A stretch of 64,000 nucleotides of DNA from Porites lobata (Eukaryota > Cnidaria > Anthozoa > Scleractinia > Poritidae): assembly GCA_942486035.1 (NCBI GenBank), contig CALNXK010000037.1, positions 2,384,501-2,448,500 of the forward strand, written 5' to 3'. A program made the position numbers and the translations under genes. Numbering within the stretch: position 1 is the stretch's first letter; each line of letters opens with the position of its first letter. Of the stretch, positions 35,102 to 47,310 are shown in pieces. The notes beneath the pieces were generated by a model, which saw only the letters and a program-made list of their open reading frames with translations, had not been told where the DNA came from and did not search any database.

Positions 35102-35171
35102 AGCCTGCGAAAACAGCCGTTTCTCCTCGGTCTTCGCCATGAACGAGGAGAAACGTCTGTTTTCGCAGGCT
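35102..35171. mobile_element. 70-bp hairpin element of the AGCCTGCG family
   Basis: The arms AGCCTGCGAAAACAGCCGTT and AACGTCTGTTTTCGCAGGCT extend to about 28 bp around a short loop. The flanks ACAAACAACCT and ACAAACAACCC are an 11-bp duplication with one mismatch. Confidence 0.75.
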
Positions 35172-36683
35172 ACAAACAACCCAAGTGAGCATTAAAGGCT
35201 GCTTGCCTAAAAAGAAAATCGTCTTGTCCAAGACTACTGGACAGGACTTATTTCAGCCCTGATTTATTAATAAATGAAGATCATCACATATAAATTTGTA
35301 CAGTTGTAGTTTTGGTAAATAAAAGTGATTAATGTCAAGTTTGAAGGAAATCCATAACTTCTGTTGTGACTTGTTTCTTTTTTTCTTGCGATCCCTATCT
35401 CTATACTACAGATCCCTATAGATTCAACCTCCAGAGTTCCTAAATCTGAAGACTGTCTCTTGTGCAGTACCTCCTTTTGCCCCCCTCCCCCAATATAAAC
35501 GCACCACAAATCACAAAAGAAATGTTCCTGTAGAAAGTGCGGTGAACAGTGCTACTTGTTTCGTAACATTGCTGAAATACGAGTTGAAAAGCGATATTGC
35601 ACATTTTACCACCAACAAATCAACCCTGTCTTCCAACAGTTGCAAAAAGAAGCTTCTCTTTAATTTTTCTCAGTTTAAGCCCTCCGTCCAGACATAAACG
35701 ACGTTTTCGGGAACCAAAAACGCAGGTTTTGAAAAACGATCTCCGACAGAGTAGAGATTGTTGAAAATGCTGGCCTCTCGTTTACGTGACGTATTCTTTG
35801 AAAACGCTGCAAAAGAGTGGGAGAGAAGTGAGATCCGATTGAGTAGAGATAGCTAACGTCTATGACACTATTTCAGCCCTCTCGAGACCCTAATGAGCGC
35901 GATGAATTCCTTCTTAAAGTTTTTATTGTGGCTGATAAATTTCAGTTGATGTGTTGAATGGAATAACTATTTTTGAGCTATTCTTTGCTGCTCTGAGTAC
36001 AGGAAATTATCTTTAAATTATTACTTTGTTAAAGTGTTAATGGTGGTCTCCTTTGTGATTACGCCATAAAAAATAATTGCTTCCCTTAGCTTAACTGTAA
36101 AGCTTAGTAATGAAGGAAAAAAGATGTAGAATCGTGATTAAGGAACGCCTATCCAGAGGAACTCGTCAGATTTTCATGAACATTGAATAGTCTTGGAAGC
36201 TCAGCACGTGGGCCAATTCATTAGGCCCTTCTCAGGGACCTTCTAATGACGGTGAACAAGAGAGGATAGAGGCGCTTGGGGTGAAATATTCCTTCCTAAC
36301 GTTCGCATTTTAATTGCAACTGAAGAAGTTTATTAGGGTGTGAATGAAATATTCCACTTTTCAATTTTTTTATGGTGTTCTGAGTACAGAAAATTAATAT
36401 TTGATTACTTTCTTAATTTTTATCATTGTTCTGCCTGACTTTTGTGGCAAAATGAATCCTGAATACCGTGTTGTCTGGACTTTTTCAGCCTTTCTTTTCG
36501 CAACTGCAAAGTTGCGTCCATAACCACTAAAACCTGCAATGATCTTCATTTATTCACTGATTCATCACTCAGCAGTTCCTATATTTTATTACTAAGTTTC
36601 ATACATTCATTATTTTATGGTCATCCTTTGATGGGTTCATACCGAACCAACTCAATGAGGTCCAATGACTTGTCTTCATTTGA

Positions 36684-36810
36684 CTTGTAGCTCAAATGGT
36701 AGAGGACTGAACCAGAATAGCAGAGGTCAAGGGTTTGAATCCCGTAAAAGCTTGCATTTTTTCAGGCTTTCTAAAAGATGCGTCTAAAACTGCAATGATC
36801 TTAAATATAT
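36684..36810 (+). mobile_element. tRNA-derived SINE (degenerate)
   Basis: TTGTAGCTCAAATGGTAGAG (A box) and AAGGGTTTGAATCCC (B box) are spaced like a tRNA. A tail TTTTCAGGCTTTCTAAAAG with GCAATGATCTT follows; a second copy of that tail, without the tRNA head, lies at about 36482-36550. The stems do not pair well enough for a functional tRNA. Confidence 0.65.
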
Positions 36811-36819
36811 TCGCTTCTG

Positions 36820-37368
36820 TAGGGAAAGTTCATTTAATATGACAAGGGGGGGGGATGAAGATATTGAAACTCGAAGCTTGAAATTTTAGCAGCCCCCCTC
36901 GCTAGCGGTTCAATTTTTTAGGAGCCCCCTCCTTGGTAGTCGAAAAAATTTCAGAGCCCCCCCCTCCTCCTTCAATTCCTTTGCTCCCCTGAAAAAAGAT
37001 CGCTAGACTGTATTAAATATATTTAACGTTATTGTCTTCAATGGTTTATACTATGACAAACTTGAGATACAATTTTCTAAAGCATTTTTGGGATGAACAA
37101 GAGTGTAATAATTACTGAGACTACATTTGTTATATCTGTAAACCACGTCATATAGCTGAGTTGCACAGGTCATTAAATTGTTGAGTTGAAAACCATCCGA
37201 TCTGTATGATGATGTCATGTGTTGGTTTTGAAGTATACAAATTTTCGGAGCCCCCCCTAGCGCAACAATTTTTTTCAGAGCCCCCCTTCGGGTGTCTAAA
37301 AATTTTTGGAGCCCCCCTCAATATCTTCATCCCCCCCCCCTTGTCATATTAAATGAACTTTCCCTTAC
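36820..37368. mobile_element. 550-bp TIR element with G/C-homopolymer ends
   Basis: The left end GGGAAAGTTCATTTAATATG and ACAAGGGGGGGGATGAAGAT are the complement of the right end. The interior repeats AGCCCCCCT units at about 40-60 bp spacing. The G and C runs are likely to vary in length and to be error-prone in assembly. Confidence 0.7.
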
Positions 37369-37548
37369 CCCCAGTTCCTATAATATATGATTTTCATAAT
37401 TTATATTCATTATTTCATAGGTTTTCAACTTGTTTTGCAGCAATGCTGCAAAACACTTTTGCACGTTTTTGTTGCCTGTGTTACGATAGCTTAAACCACC
37501 GAAACGAGAGTGGATAAATATTATGTATCACAGCATGATTATTAATAC

Positions 37549-38107
37549 AGGGTTCATACAAAAAAATGCGACCAATTTTCAAGGACACATGGAATTTTCA
37601 AGGACCAACTACCCGGAATGTAATTTCACAGATGGTCCATAAATGCACATTCTCAGTGTATTAAAGGTAAGGGAATTTTAAGGCCTCAAGTGTTTGCCCC
37701 ATCTTTTTTCTTATATTTTACTGTTTTGGTCAAAAATTAACAGGCATCAAAAAAACACTTTCCCAGCATTATTTGCCGAAGAAGCCAATGAAACATAGAA
37801 CTCGTAATAAAACTACATGTAGCATACGCAGGAGCATTAAGACACATCCACGTTTGACTGATTTTTGAATTGGATTACTTTGCTTTTCAGTTTCTCTTTA
37901 TAAACTGCTTTTACAGTGATAAAAGTTTCTTAAAACAGGAAAAGAATACCAAAGTCTAACAAAAGAAATTTGCTTCCAACCCCACTACAATTCAGGCTCA
38001 AGAAAATTCAAGGACTTCCACAGAAATTCAAGTAATTTTGAAGGAAAGATGAAATTCAAGGACCCAAAGTAAAACTCATGGACTTTTCAAGACTCTGCGA
38101 ACCCTGT
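37549..38107. mobile_element. TIR element with ACAGGGTTC ends
   Basis: The left end ACAGGGTTCATAC is matched by GCGAACCCTGT on the right. Inner blocks AATTTTCAAGGAC and ATTCAAGGAC repeat several times near both ends. Confidence 0.55.
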
Positions 38108-40222
38108 AATAGAGTGGAATGATTATGAAGCACGTAAGACTCCTTTGCTTTCCTTCTGTGGACTTGACGGTACACAACGTTCAATGTGTCAGCTGATGTG
38201 TAGTTCCAGAAAATATCCATACCCCTCTCCCACGGAGGGCACTTTTGCCTTAGACACCCACCCCCTGGAATTTTCATTCTAGGGGGTGATTATCATACCC
38301 CCCCCCCTGGAAATTCCTTAATTTTTCTAGAATTCCTAACAGTTTCATCGAATTGACAAATAAAAACGTCGCTTTAATTTATTCAGTCACAATTTGTGAA
38401 CAGAAAACAAAAGATTGTGCATGTCCATCTAAGAGCTCCTAACATAAACTGCAACATTGTTGTTTTATCTTGGACGTTTGCCGTCTTTCATAATCAGTCT
38501 CCTCGACTATGATCACAGTGTCAAAATACACTCCATAAACTTGTCCTTCCAAGTATCTTTATTTTAAAAAGTAAAATGCTACAGTCATGACAATAATATT
38601 AAGCTACAAAAATAATGTTATTTTTCTAATTTATTTCCATTTTACAATGCACGATTGGCAGTAACTAATTTTAAAAAATTTTCTTTGGAGCAAGGAAATA
38701 GAAAACTTACAGGAAAATTTAAAAAACCATCAGTTCATTCAGCATAATCTTGGATTACAAGTTACTATTTCCTGCAAGATTAGTCTGAAAAGATTTCTGC
38801 AAGGAACAGACGGTAGGGTTTTAAAAAAGAAAGTTTAAACAAAGAAACAGACAATGTGGCTAGGCAATGGCCTTTAGTTTTATAATAAGCTTCACATTTT
38901 AGAAAATTGTCACCTTTCTCCACTTAAACAAGAAAAACGTTTCCCCAAAGGTAATAATTACTTTCAAGGAAACGTTTTTAATGATTAACAATGCTCAAAC
39001 AATGATTTCAAATGTCTCGTAGCCTGTTTCTTTACACAGTCTTTATTGCATTGGTAAAATGGCAGAGCTAATATGCCGTCATTTGCACATGAATCCTCTC
39101 CACTTTAAAATAAATTATACATAGTACGATGCAGAGAAAATGCACTTTGTTATGATATTAAGACTTAAAAAGGTTAACTACTAGAGTCAAACAGTGAAAC
39201 TAACACACTCTAAAATCATTTCCTCTAGGTCCCCTCAGTTAGTTTGTTGATCCTAAAATTTTGTTTCACCATAATTGTTTCTTTTTTTGTTAGGGACTGA
39301 CACAAAAATGAAAAGCCAAATGCTTTGTTAAAAACAAAAAACAGTCCTTTACGTATACTTGAAGTTATATTGCCATGCAGCTATGAGAAACTGCTCTTAA
39401 ATATTTCCCCATGATATTTTCATTTATTTTTCTTATTCACAGTCCCAAAATATTTAGAATTTTTCACCTACCGGTAGTTTGTGTAACCTCCTTAACTAGG
39501 AAACCACAAGGCAACAACGGTAAAGGTAGATTTTTATCCAGCATTTTTCCTGGCAAATTTTAAAACTGGCTCAAATGAAAAAAACCTGACACACAAGTTG
39601 AAATGTGGCAGAACTATATATTAAAAAATATGATCAACCATCTCCTATATAATAATAGTTTATTCCGCTGAATTCTGCTCTCAAACTTAACCCTTTTGTT
39701 CCTCGCAGACTGAAATCTGCCAGGCTATAAGGTACATCAGGTATCAGGTATCTGAAGCCTAAGTCCCTGAGGTGTGCCCAAAAATCAATTTGGGGGAGGA
39801 AGAGGACTGAATTCTTACAATGTTTAACATAAACATTTTCTATAGTTAACCCTGGTCATTTCACTGGTCAGCGGAAACCCTGTTTTGGCTCCTACACTCG
39901 CTAGAAAGTTTCACATTTTCACATTGGTTTCCCTATGGTGAGGAAGGACAGGCATACAGTCACCTGATTACCATGAACACTTCTCAGATGGACAGATTAC
40001 CAAATTGTCTTAGGCATGGGGCCCCGCTCACACGTGCTATCTCCACTGTCATTATTTTAACAAAATTCTGCTTGCAACTAGTAAAAACACATCATTAACA
40101 TACAATGGAGGCCAAAACTTCTTGGGACAGTTATTGAAAATCTTCCTTCAACAAAGGAAACATATCAAATATGCAAAAGTAGCATAAGACCCATTTTAAT
40201 TTGCAATAATTCGGATATCTCT

Positions 40223-40256
<34 letters not shown>

Positions 40257-40656
40257 CAAATTTCTTTTTTTCAGGACAGGGTAAAGTGTACAGGCAGGGT
40301 TAGAAAAATGTCTGGTCTAATTGTGCAGGACTTGTAAGCAGATTTTCTTGCTGGGCACGTTTTTAAAGCCCACTTGCCCAATGAGCAATGGTTCAAACAA
40401 GTCGTCCATTAAAAGACGAGCAAGAAGTGGCCCTGAGCAAGCAAAATGTGAGAGCTGCTTGCCCAAAACACAAGCTTGAATTCAAGTTTTTTTTTTTTTG
40501 AGCCCTGACAGTGTGCACAAAATACACCATTACTTGAGGGCAAGGGGGAAGGTAGTCAGGTTAATTAGTCTTATTGTGTTAAGTATCCCAAGACTTTTGA
40601 CCTTCATGGTAGACAAGATCAGAAAAAATAAAAAGCTTGATGCAATACTATGGTCC

Positions 40657-43578
40657 TTAACTGTTCCAACTCCATCCACCGTTAGCTCCATATGGCACTG
40701 ACGGAGCTCCCCACATCATTGATCCATCGTCATACCAGTTCCCTGAATCTTCTACAATATCACCCCAGCCAGTGGGCTCCTCAATACCTTTAAGTTCAAC
40801 ACCACCCCAGCGATCAGGGCCTTTGGGAGGGTTTGGAATTGTTCCTGCTGGCATTTTGTAAGAATCAGCATTTGTTGTTGACTTAAGGTTACCTAGTTCT
40901 TGAATGAGACTGGGAGTCACTTTAGAGGTTGTAGGCTTTGCAGCAGTGCCATTTGTCTCTTGATGCAGTGCATTCACATACTGTTGAACCATCACATCAT
41001 CCAGGTTGTCATTATCATCAACAACTACAATGTCTTCTAAATATTCATCCTCAATCCGTCCATCCACAACGACCGATGCCTCCCACTCACGCCAGGGATC
41101 AAAACTTGAAGCTTGATTTTGAATGCTAGACCCTGATGGTCTAAGTTCCTGTTGTGGTGTTGACTCATCACCCCAACTCTTCTTTCGATTGCTTTCCTCT
41201 TTTTTACTGCCCTTATTGTAAGTCTGTTTTTGCTTATTGACCCATGGTCTACTTTTCTGCTTTTTGAAGTTCTTTTCCCATTTACTGTTTTGGAATCTTG
41301 GGGGAATCATATCATTGATTGCCCCTTTGTTGTCATCAACAATATCCAATTTATGTATGCAGTTTTCAAGACTGTTTTGCGTGGCTTCAGTTTTCATGTG
41401 GTCTTGCAACTGAGAGTATCCAACAGGGGCCTTTGAACATGCATTTCCACTATTTACATCAAATAAGAAATCATCTCCATCTAACTGTAGCTGGCTTGAT
41501 GATGATGAGAGAGAACCAGAATCACTTCCACTTTTGCCAGCATTTAAGTGTTTTTCAATAGTTTCCTGAGAAAAACATTGAAAAGGGATAATAAGGTTAC
41601 AAGTTACCATAAACTCTCTACATCTCTTAGCAGACCATACCTATGTAAGTCAAACACTTGCAAAAAATTGCAACTAAGAGTTCAGTGATGCCCCTTTCTT
41701 ACCTTCAGTCGTTCCTTTTGACTCTCGTTAAGGGTCAGATCTCTCTATGATAGACATTCACTTCATCTTAAGGTGATGTTACATTTGTTACAGGCTAAAT
41801 TTGATTTCAGGTTAATTTTGATTTAACCTAGGTTGACTCTCAATTTTTTCTTTGTCTACACTAGCCCTAAGAGACAATAATATTATTGCTTCTTGAAAGA
41901 TCAACCTAGGAAAACATTTTTTTTTTTTTCACAAATGAATGATTATTTTTGGAGCAACATGGCGTTGCAACATTGATTCAAATCATTGCAACATAGTTCC
42001 AACACTATGTATTATAATTGTTGCTAATCATCCTTTCAGGGTCTGAGAATGCTGTGAAATATGAAGTTACAAGCCCATAAATGATCAATATGTCCTGTGT
42101 CACCTGGAAGCCATGCTTTTCTCAAGGATTATTCAGGGGTAGAGGGTAATGAAAAGGGGTTGTAGGTGGTGACAGGTTGAAAACAATGGTCGCTTTGGAT
42201 TCTCTTATTAATAATTTTGTTACCTTGTCCAGCAAGATTTTCCCACTCAGTATTAGCTGCTGTATTTGTTTTCTTTTTTCAACCTCCTAAATACACAACA
42301 GGCAAAAATTGTAAATTCATACTCAATTTATAATGTTTAAAACAGTAATTCTTGTGACCACGTAAATACATGCTCTGCAGTTGCTAATAACAATGAACAG
42401 CAGACAACTTAATTTGTAATATGATGCTTTCCTTTTTAGCAATCACTACAAAATATTTGTTTTAAAGCAATTAAATAAAAAAAACACCAAATGATTGGCA
42501 ATCCCACTTAATTTCCACTTTCCATGTGTGTCATTAGCCATGTTTAAGCAGACAGCTGCATTCAAAATCAAACCTAAAGGCATTCATCATCATCATCATC
42601 ATCATCATCCTTAGATCACCTGAGTGGACAGGACAGGGCATTCACGGAGATTTCTTCCCAAACACCACGATTCACCATCGCTGTTCTCAGGTCCCTGGTA
42701 TCAAATCCTGAATCCCTAGCAATCACTTCAGGGTATGTTAGCTTAAGTGAATGCACTGTGCCCGCGGAGTGCCTGAGGATGAGCGATGATATTGTTTCCT
42801 TATCTGCCTGATAGCAATGACCAAACTGGAGACGCTTTTGTTTGAGTCTCAAAGATGGACGTGTTAGTCTCCCAGGCATTATTGCAATTATTATAACAAA
42901 AGAACATGAATTTAAAAAAAAAAACAATAACACAATGCCACACTTTTCATGGAAAAGACAGCCTCATTTTAATACTAGGAAAACTCATTTTAAGAAAACA
43001 ATCACAATTTATGGGAGAAAATACCAAATAAAAAGATGATATTTATCAACCTCTGCTTTTGGAGACCTTCTTGCAGACTCCCTGAGAGCTCTTCCTCGTC
43101 CAGCAATGAATTTTTCTGTCAGTTTTGAGCCACTATCCCTCTGCTAAAGAAAAAAAAAATGAAATGAACACCTTTCATTATCATTATCATTATTGTTATT
43201 GCATTATTAGAAAGTACCTTACCATGTAAACTAACAGAAGTTACCAGCAAGTTCTTGAAAATATTTCAAAACAGCTGTGAAATATTGCATAAAATAAACA
43301 ATAGGAATGAAAGAGAGTCCTGATATATTCTGAGCCATAGTTCTTTTGAAGATTGCAATAATATTAGTATTTCAACCAAAACTGCCTTCCCTTTCCTACA
43401 GTTTCAAGGCATCATATGAGCTGTAGAAACTCTATATTTTGCTCTTTGCTCTTTTCCAACTTGTGGCATCCCTTTTAACCAACCAAAATAAAAATCAGAC
43501 ATACCCTGCCTGGTCGGTGATCCATAATCATAAGTGCCGTATGTGTCTTTTCTGCGTCTACTAAGAGCTGCTCATGTC
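40657..43578 (-). CDS. Unrecognised spliced gene with acidic GW/WG C-terminus (5' end unresolved)
   Basis: Four consistent exons: 43578-43505, 43143-43051, 42286-42224, 41565-40657 (stop), about 378 codons. They join in frame through QLLVDAEKTHTALMIMDHRP, GSKLTEKFIAGRGRALRES and KRKQIQQLILSGKILLDK into a long last exon. That exon has a Ser-rich stretch, a Lys/Arg/Trp patch (PRFQNSKWEKNFKKQKSRPW), acidic runs (DEYLEDIVVVDDNDNLDDV) and a C-terminus with several Trp-Gly pairs: RWGGVELKG, EPTGWGDIVEDSGNWYDDGS and MMWGAP. The Trp/Gly tail recalls Argonaute-hook segments of GW182/TNRC6, but this is only a resemblance and the N-terminal part does not match TNRC6. The upstream exons could not be joined with confidence. 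The predicted protein is likely largely disordered. Confidence 0.6.
42582..42850 (-). mobile_element. LINE 3'-end fragment with (ATG)n tail
   Basis: The minus strand encodes LKLTYPEVIARDSGFDTRDL and RTAMVNRGVWEE, the kind of sequence at the C-terminus of CR1/Rex-like LINE polymerases. It is followed by a tract of GATGATGATG (plus strand (ATC)n at about 42582-42610), typical of a LINE that ends in a microsatellite. It is truncated and sits in an intron of the GW-protein gene. Confidence 0.65.
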
Positions 43579-46200
43579 CTAAGAAACAAAAAAAAAAAAA
43601 AGAAAAAAGGAACTATTAAGGTTGGAAGCAGCTTCAACTGGGTACCACTGGGGCAAAAAATGGTAGATCTGGGACTCTGTAAGAACACAAGACCCAGGTT
43701 TTAAACTCCAAGACTAAGCCTTATCTTCTTTTATCAAACCCAAGACCAAGACTTAGTAAAGGCTCTAAGAGATGAAAAGTTAAAAAACAATAACACCTAC
43801 AAAGTTCAAAACAGATTTTAAATCTTCATAGGGATGTGTGTTACGTGGTTACATAAAACACAGCAAAAAAAATAAAATAACAGAAATCATCCTGATGCAA
43901 CTTCAATGGTAAAAATAAATTTTTAGGAGACTTTTAGAACTGTGGATACATTTTTGCAAAAATGGAGACTGAGGACAATCCTACACCCTTTAGCCTGAAT
44001 TTCATCCAATTACTTCGAGTCGTTATTACTCCCTCAGTAACGTCTGAATCGACCGGCCGTTAATGCCGTCCAGTGACGTCACTACTCTTTGATCTTTGCT
44101 TTAATTCATGCAAAAAGTAAAACACGATTTTCAAGTGGCAAACCGAGAAATATTGTTTGGAAATGTCTGCATGACACAGAATTGCGTTATTTTTTTTTAT
44201 CGTAATTCATGTTTAACGTTCAAACTATCAACAGCTTGCAGTACAACTCTGAACAGGTTGTAGTTTCCCTAGTACCTTTCCTCGCTTCCCTAGTACCTAG
44301 TATCCACCGAGGGCCACTAGGGAGAATACTTCATAGTAATAGGTGTCACCCTCTTAAAATAAAGGTTATTATTATTATTATTAGTTCTGTAATCAAACTC
44401 GGTCGCAATCACACAATGAAATAAACACACACATGGGACACTTAGTACAAAAACACAATGATTTGCTTTAATTGAAAAGAAGCTATTTGGTCCTTAACGA
44501 AGAAAAAAAAACAAGGAAACAAGAAAGAAAAGCTAACAGGATCATTACACCTGACGGTGAAAATAGTAAGAAGGTCGAATTATAACATTGATCTCAGAAA
44601 ACTTCGCATAAACAAAATCACCAGCCTCCGAAACCACAAAGCGGCGCTCTACATAAAAAACCTACTGACTCTCCCCAATGGTTCTTCCTTCTCAGTTCAA
44701 TTTAGCATTTCAGTTTCGAAGACAAAGGCAATTTTGCTGTTTAAGATAAAGATTAAGCTTATCGAAATGTTTGAACTACAGGAAAGAATGCCAGGGATGC
44801 GATCCGCTGAATATCAAGCGACAATCCCGCTAAAGTTTTTCATAATTATACATAATTATGCGAATGTTTAGACAATCAACCAATCAAAATCACTACCCGG
44901 TTTTCGGGTAGGGAGTGACATCACTGAACGGCATTAACGGCCGGTCGATTCAGACGTTACTGAGGGAGTAATAACGACTAGAAGCAATCGTTTCTCCTGA
45001 ATTAAGATTCAAAGCTAAGTTAATGCTTATTAAAAGATCTTATCTGTATGGCTGGTAATGAACTTGCAAATGGGATTATTCATGTCAAAAGTTGCAAGAT
45101 ACCTGTTTGGCAGAGTAACAGCAGTCGTAAGGGACTCTAAAGGAGACTGGAGGCAGTGCAAGCTGGTGCAGAGAGCAGCTTTAAGTGTGACTATTAAATA
45201 AATTTTCAAAATCCTTTTCTATAATTAAAGGGAAACATTCATTCCCGTCTCAATAGTTGGGAAATACACGGTTTGTCGGAGGCAAATACATCATAAGTAA
45301 AATTTGTCTCAGCTTCAACCAACTTTTCCCAGTAGAACACTGGTTTAACCTGAGAACAGATTTTAACTACAATTCTACAAGAAATAATCTAGCCTGCCAA
45401 TACCATGTGTACCAACTGCTCATCCACTTTCCTCTAGAGAGACAATCCCTGTGTAAATATGCGTTTTGAACAGTCTTTATGACGTCAATCTTTTCATTTT
45501 CACTCAACCGTTGTTTTGGGGGCTTCCAAATTAAGTTCACATGCTCTCCTAAACCCTCAGCTGCTTCAAACATTTTATTTGGTAGAAAAAAAGAAACAAG
45601 AATATTTCACTTTCCATGTGGTCCATTCAAACAAAATGTTATACTACATTTTTAGAGGGCATGTATGACACCGAAAACTTACAACTTCCTGTGACCACGA
45701 AAAAGGCTCATTAAAAATTTCCCAGTTTTTAATAGTATCCGATGAAGGTGTACATTAAAAGGGAATTATCATAAGATAAATGATAATAATCACTCATTTT
45801 GGCAGTTTAGATACAGTAAGCCTTAAGAATACACAACGAAGCCTTTTAACTTTCACTTTTATCTCCACAAATAAGCTTAATGCATAATTAAATTTATCTG
45901 TCAGTGAATTCCGAGCTAATTGTACCATAAAACAACGTAATCCTAAATCCCTAAGGTGTTTAAGTTTAAACAATTTTCCAAGAATCAGCAACCTATGATT
46001 TTAATCATTATTACTCTCATACATTAGCGCCGAGAAAACGTCCAAACTGTAAAACGACTGCCGCAATTGTTGATTCCCTCGATCGAGAACCAAACAAAAA
46101 TGCAAAGAACTTAACTTACCTTTTCATCCTCATGGAATTCTCGTCTGATTCTTCAACGGTGACAACGAACAAAAAGTCAACAGAGTATTGTGAAAAGGTG
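43579..46200 (-). other. Probable 5' part of the GW-protein gene; candidate exons
   Basis: Three minus-strand stretches look like exons. First, 46170-46117 ends ATGAAAAG|GTAAGT but has no usable open frame into the next, so it may be 5' UTR. Second, 45573 to about 45410 starts MFEAAEGLGEHVNLIWKPPK and includes NEKIDVIKTVQNAYLHRD. Third, 45160-45099 sits between CTGCACCAG and CAG|GTATCT and can read LHCLQSPLESLTTAV. The second and third agree in phase. The third does not agree with the exon at 43578, so an exon is missing or one of these is wrong. Confidence 0.35.
44013..44985. mobile_element. 970-bp TIR element carrying a LINE tail
   Basis: The left end AGTCGTTATTACTCCCTCAG, AACGTCTGAATCGACCGGCC and GTTAATGCCGT are the near-perfect complement of the right end at about 44925-44985. 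Inside, 44209-44385 ends CCTCTTAAAATAAAGG then (TTA)n, like a LINE 3' end. No transposase frame was seen. Confidence 0.7.
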
Positions 46201-47310
46201 TTAATCGGTTAACTTTCTACACGCTACGTTATACTCGGCTCACGAAAGTTTGACACGCCATGAATCAAACTCGTGCTCGGAATATTTGTTCGCGTGAGCG
46301 ATTTTAGGGGGGTGAATTTTAAGAATAAAACGCTGGAACTTTTGTCATATTTTTATAAAAGAGCACCTTATCACGCTGATGACTTGTTTTGTTCATTCCA
46401 ACCGAGCCGTTTAACAGGCGTGTTCAAGGCAAAATTAAATGCTTTCTGTTTCGCCTTTTGGGTATGATGTTTCGATCCCTTCATGTATGCCACACAAGAT
46501 TTTGAGGCACGCACTTGACGTCACTTTTGGCCACCACCTCATGGCAGGCAAGGAACGCTTTTCCCCTCGTAAATAACTAGTATAAATACTTATAGTTGAC
46601 ACTACAGCTGCCCCCGCTCTTTATATTGTCGGTCAGTAGTATTCTTGCTCGTTGTGTAGCTCTTTGCAAATATACCGATTCAATGAAGATGTTCACACAT
46701 ATTCCATACAATAGGTGAGATAAATTACAGGAAATAAACTCAAGGTTCCATGCACAGTTTCAGTTCGATTTACAACTTTGTTCAAAGCATTCTCAGTTTC
46801 GAGATTAGTTTATTCTAAACCATAAGAAAATATTTAATTAGAAGTTGAATTTTTCGCTACTTCTCGTTCACTTTTTACATTCAGTTCATTTTATTTGCTG
46901 GAAAGTAAGCCTTAGAAATTAAAAGGGCGTTTGATCAATTCACGCTCGCGCATTCTAGTTTTATTTTAAATTTTATAGCGGAAGGAAATCTGTGAGCAGG
47001 GAATAAGTCAGCACAGAATTTGATTGTCTGCGAATTTCTCTAATAGTCCATCGTTCTGCTGGTGATAAGCTAGCCGTTGTACACTCGTCTTGCTTTTTTG
47101 TGGCTGAGTCTTATTCCGGCCACTGAATAGAGAGAAAGAGTGTCTGGCAAGGTTTCCAATAAAAGATTTGTGAACTCGTGTCTGGCCAACTCTCCAAGTG
47201 TTTATATTATGCTATATATACACAGTTATACGCATCTCATAGTGTTTTGGTCCATGGCTTTCAAAACAGAATGTCACAGATAACACGTAACGCAAAAGAG
47301 TATCGAAGTA

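Larger units (their letters stand above)
34674..40656. other. Gene-poor region between ETAA1 and the GW-protein gene
   Basis: No coding exon was recognised over about 6 kb on either strand. It holds a micro-hairpin at 35102, a tRNA-derived SINE near 36684, a TIR element at 36820-37368, a second at 37549-38107 and C-rich tracts near 38300. Some of the right-hand end is probably the 3' UTR of the minus-strand gene that stops at 40657. Confidence 0.5.

Noticed and set aside
40657..41610. EBAG9/RCAS1 identity for the minus-strand GW gene
   Set aside because: Considered because of the coiled, Trp-containing acidic sequence, but neither the N-terminal membrane segment nor the C-terminal coiled coil of EBAG9 is present.
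42616..42933. 105-codon minus-strand frame as a host gene
   Set aside because: The sequence resembles a LINE polymerase C-terminus and is followed by an (ATG)n tail; it is treated as a truncated retroelement.
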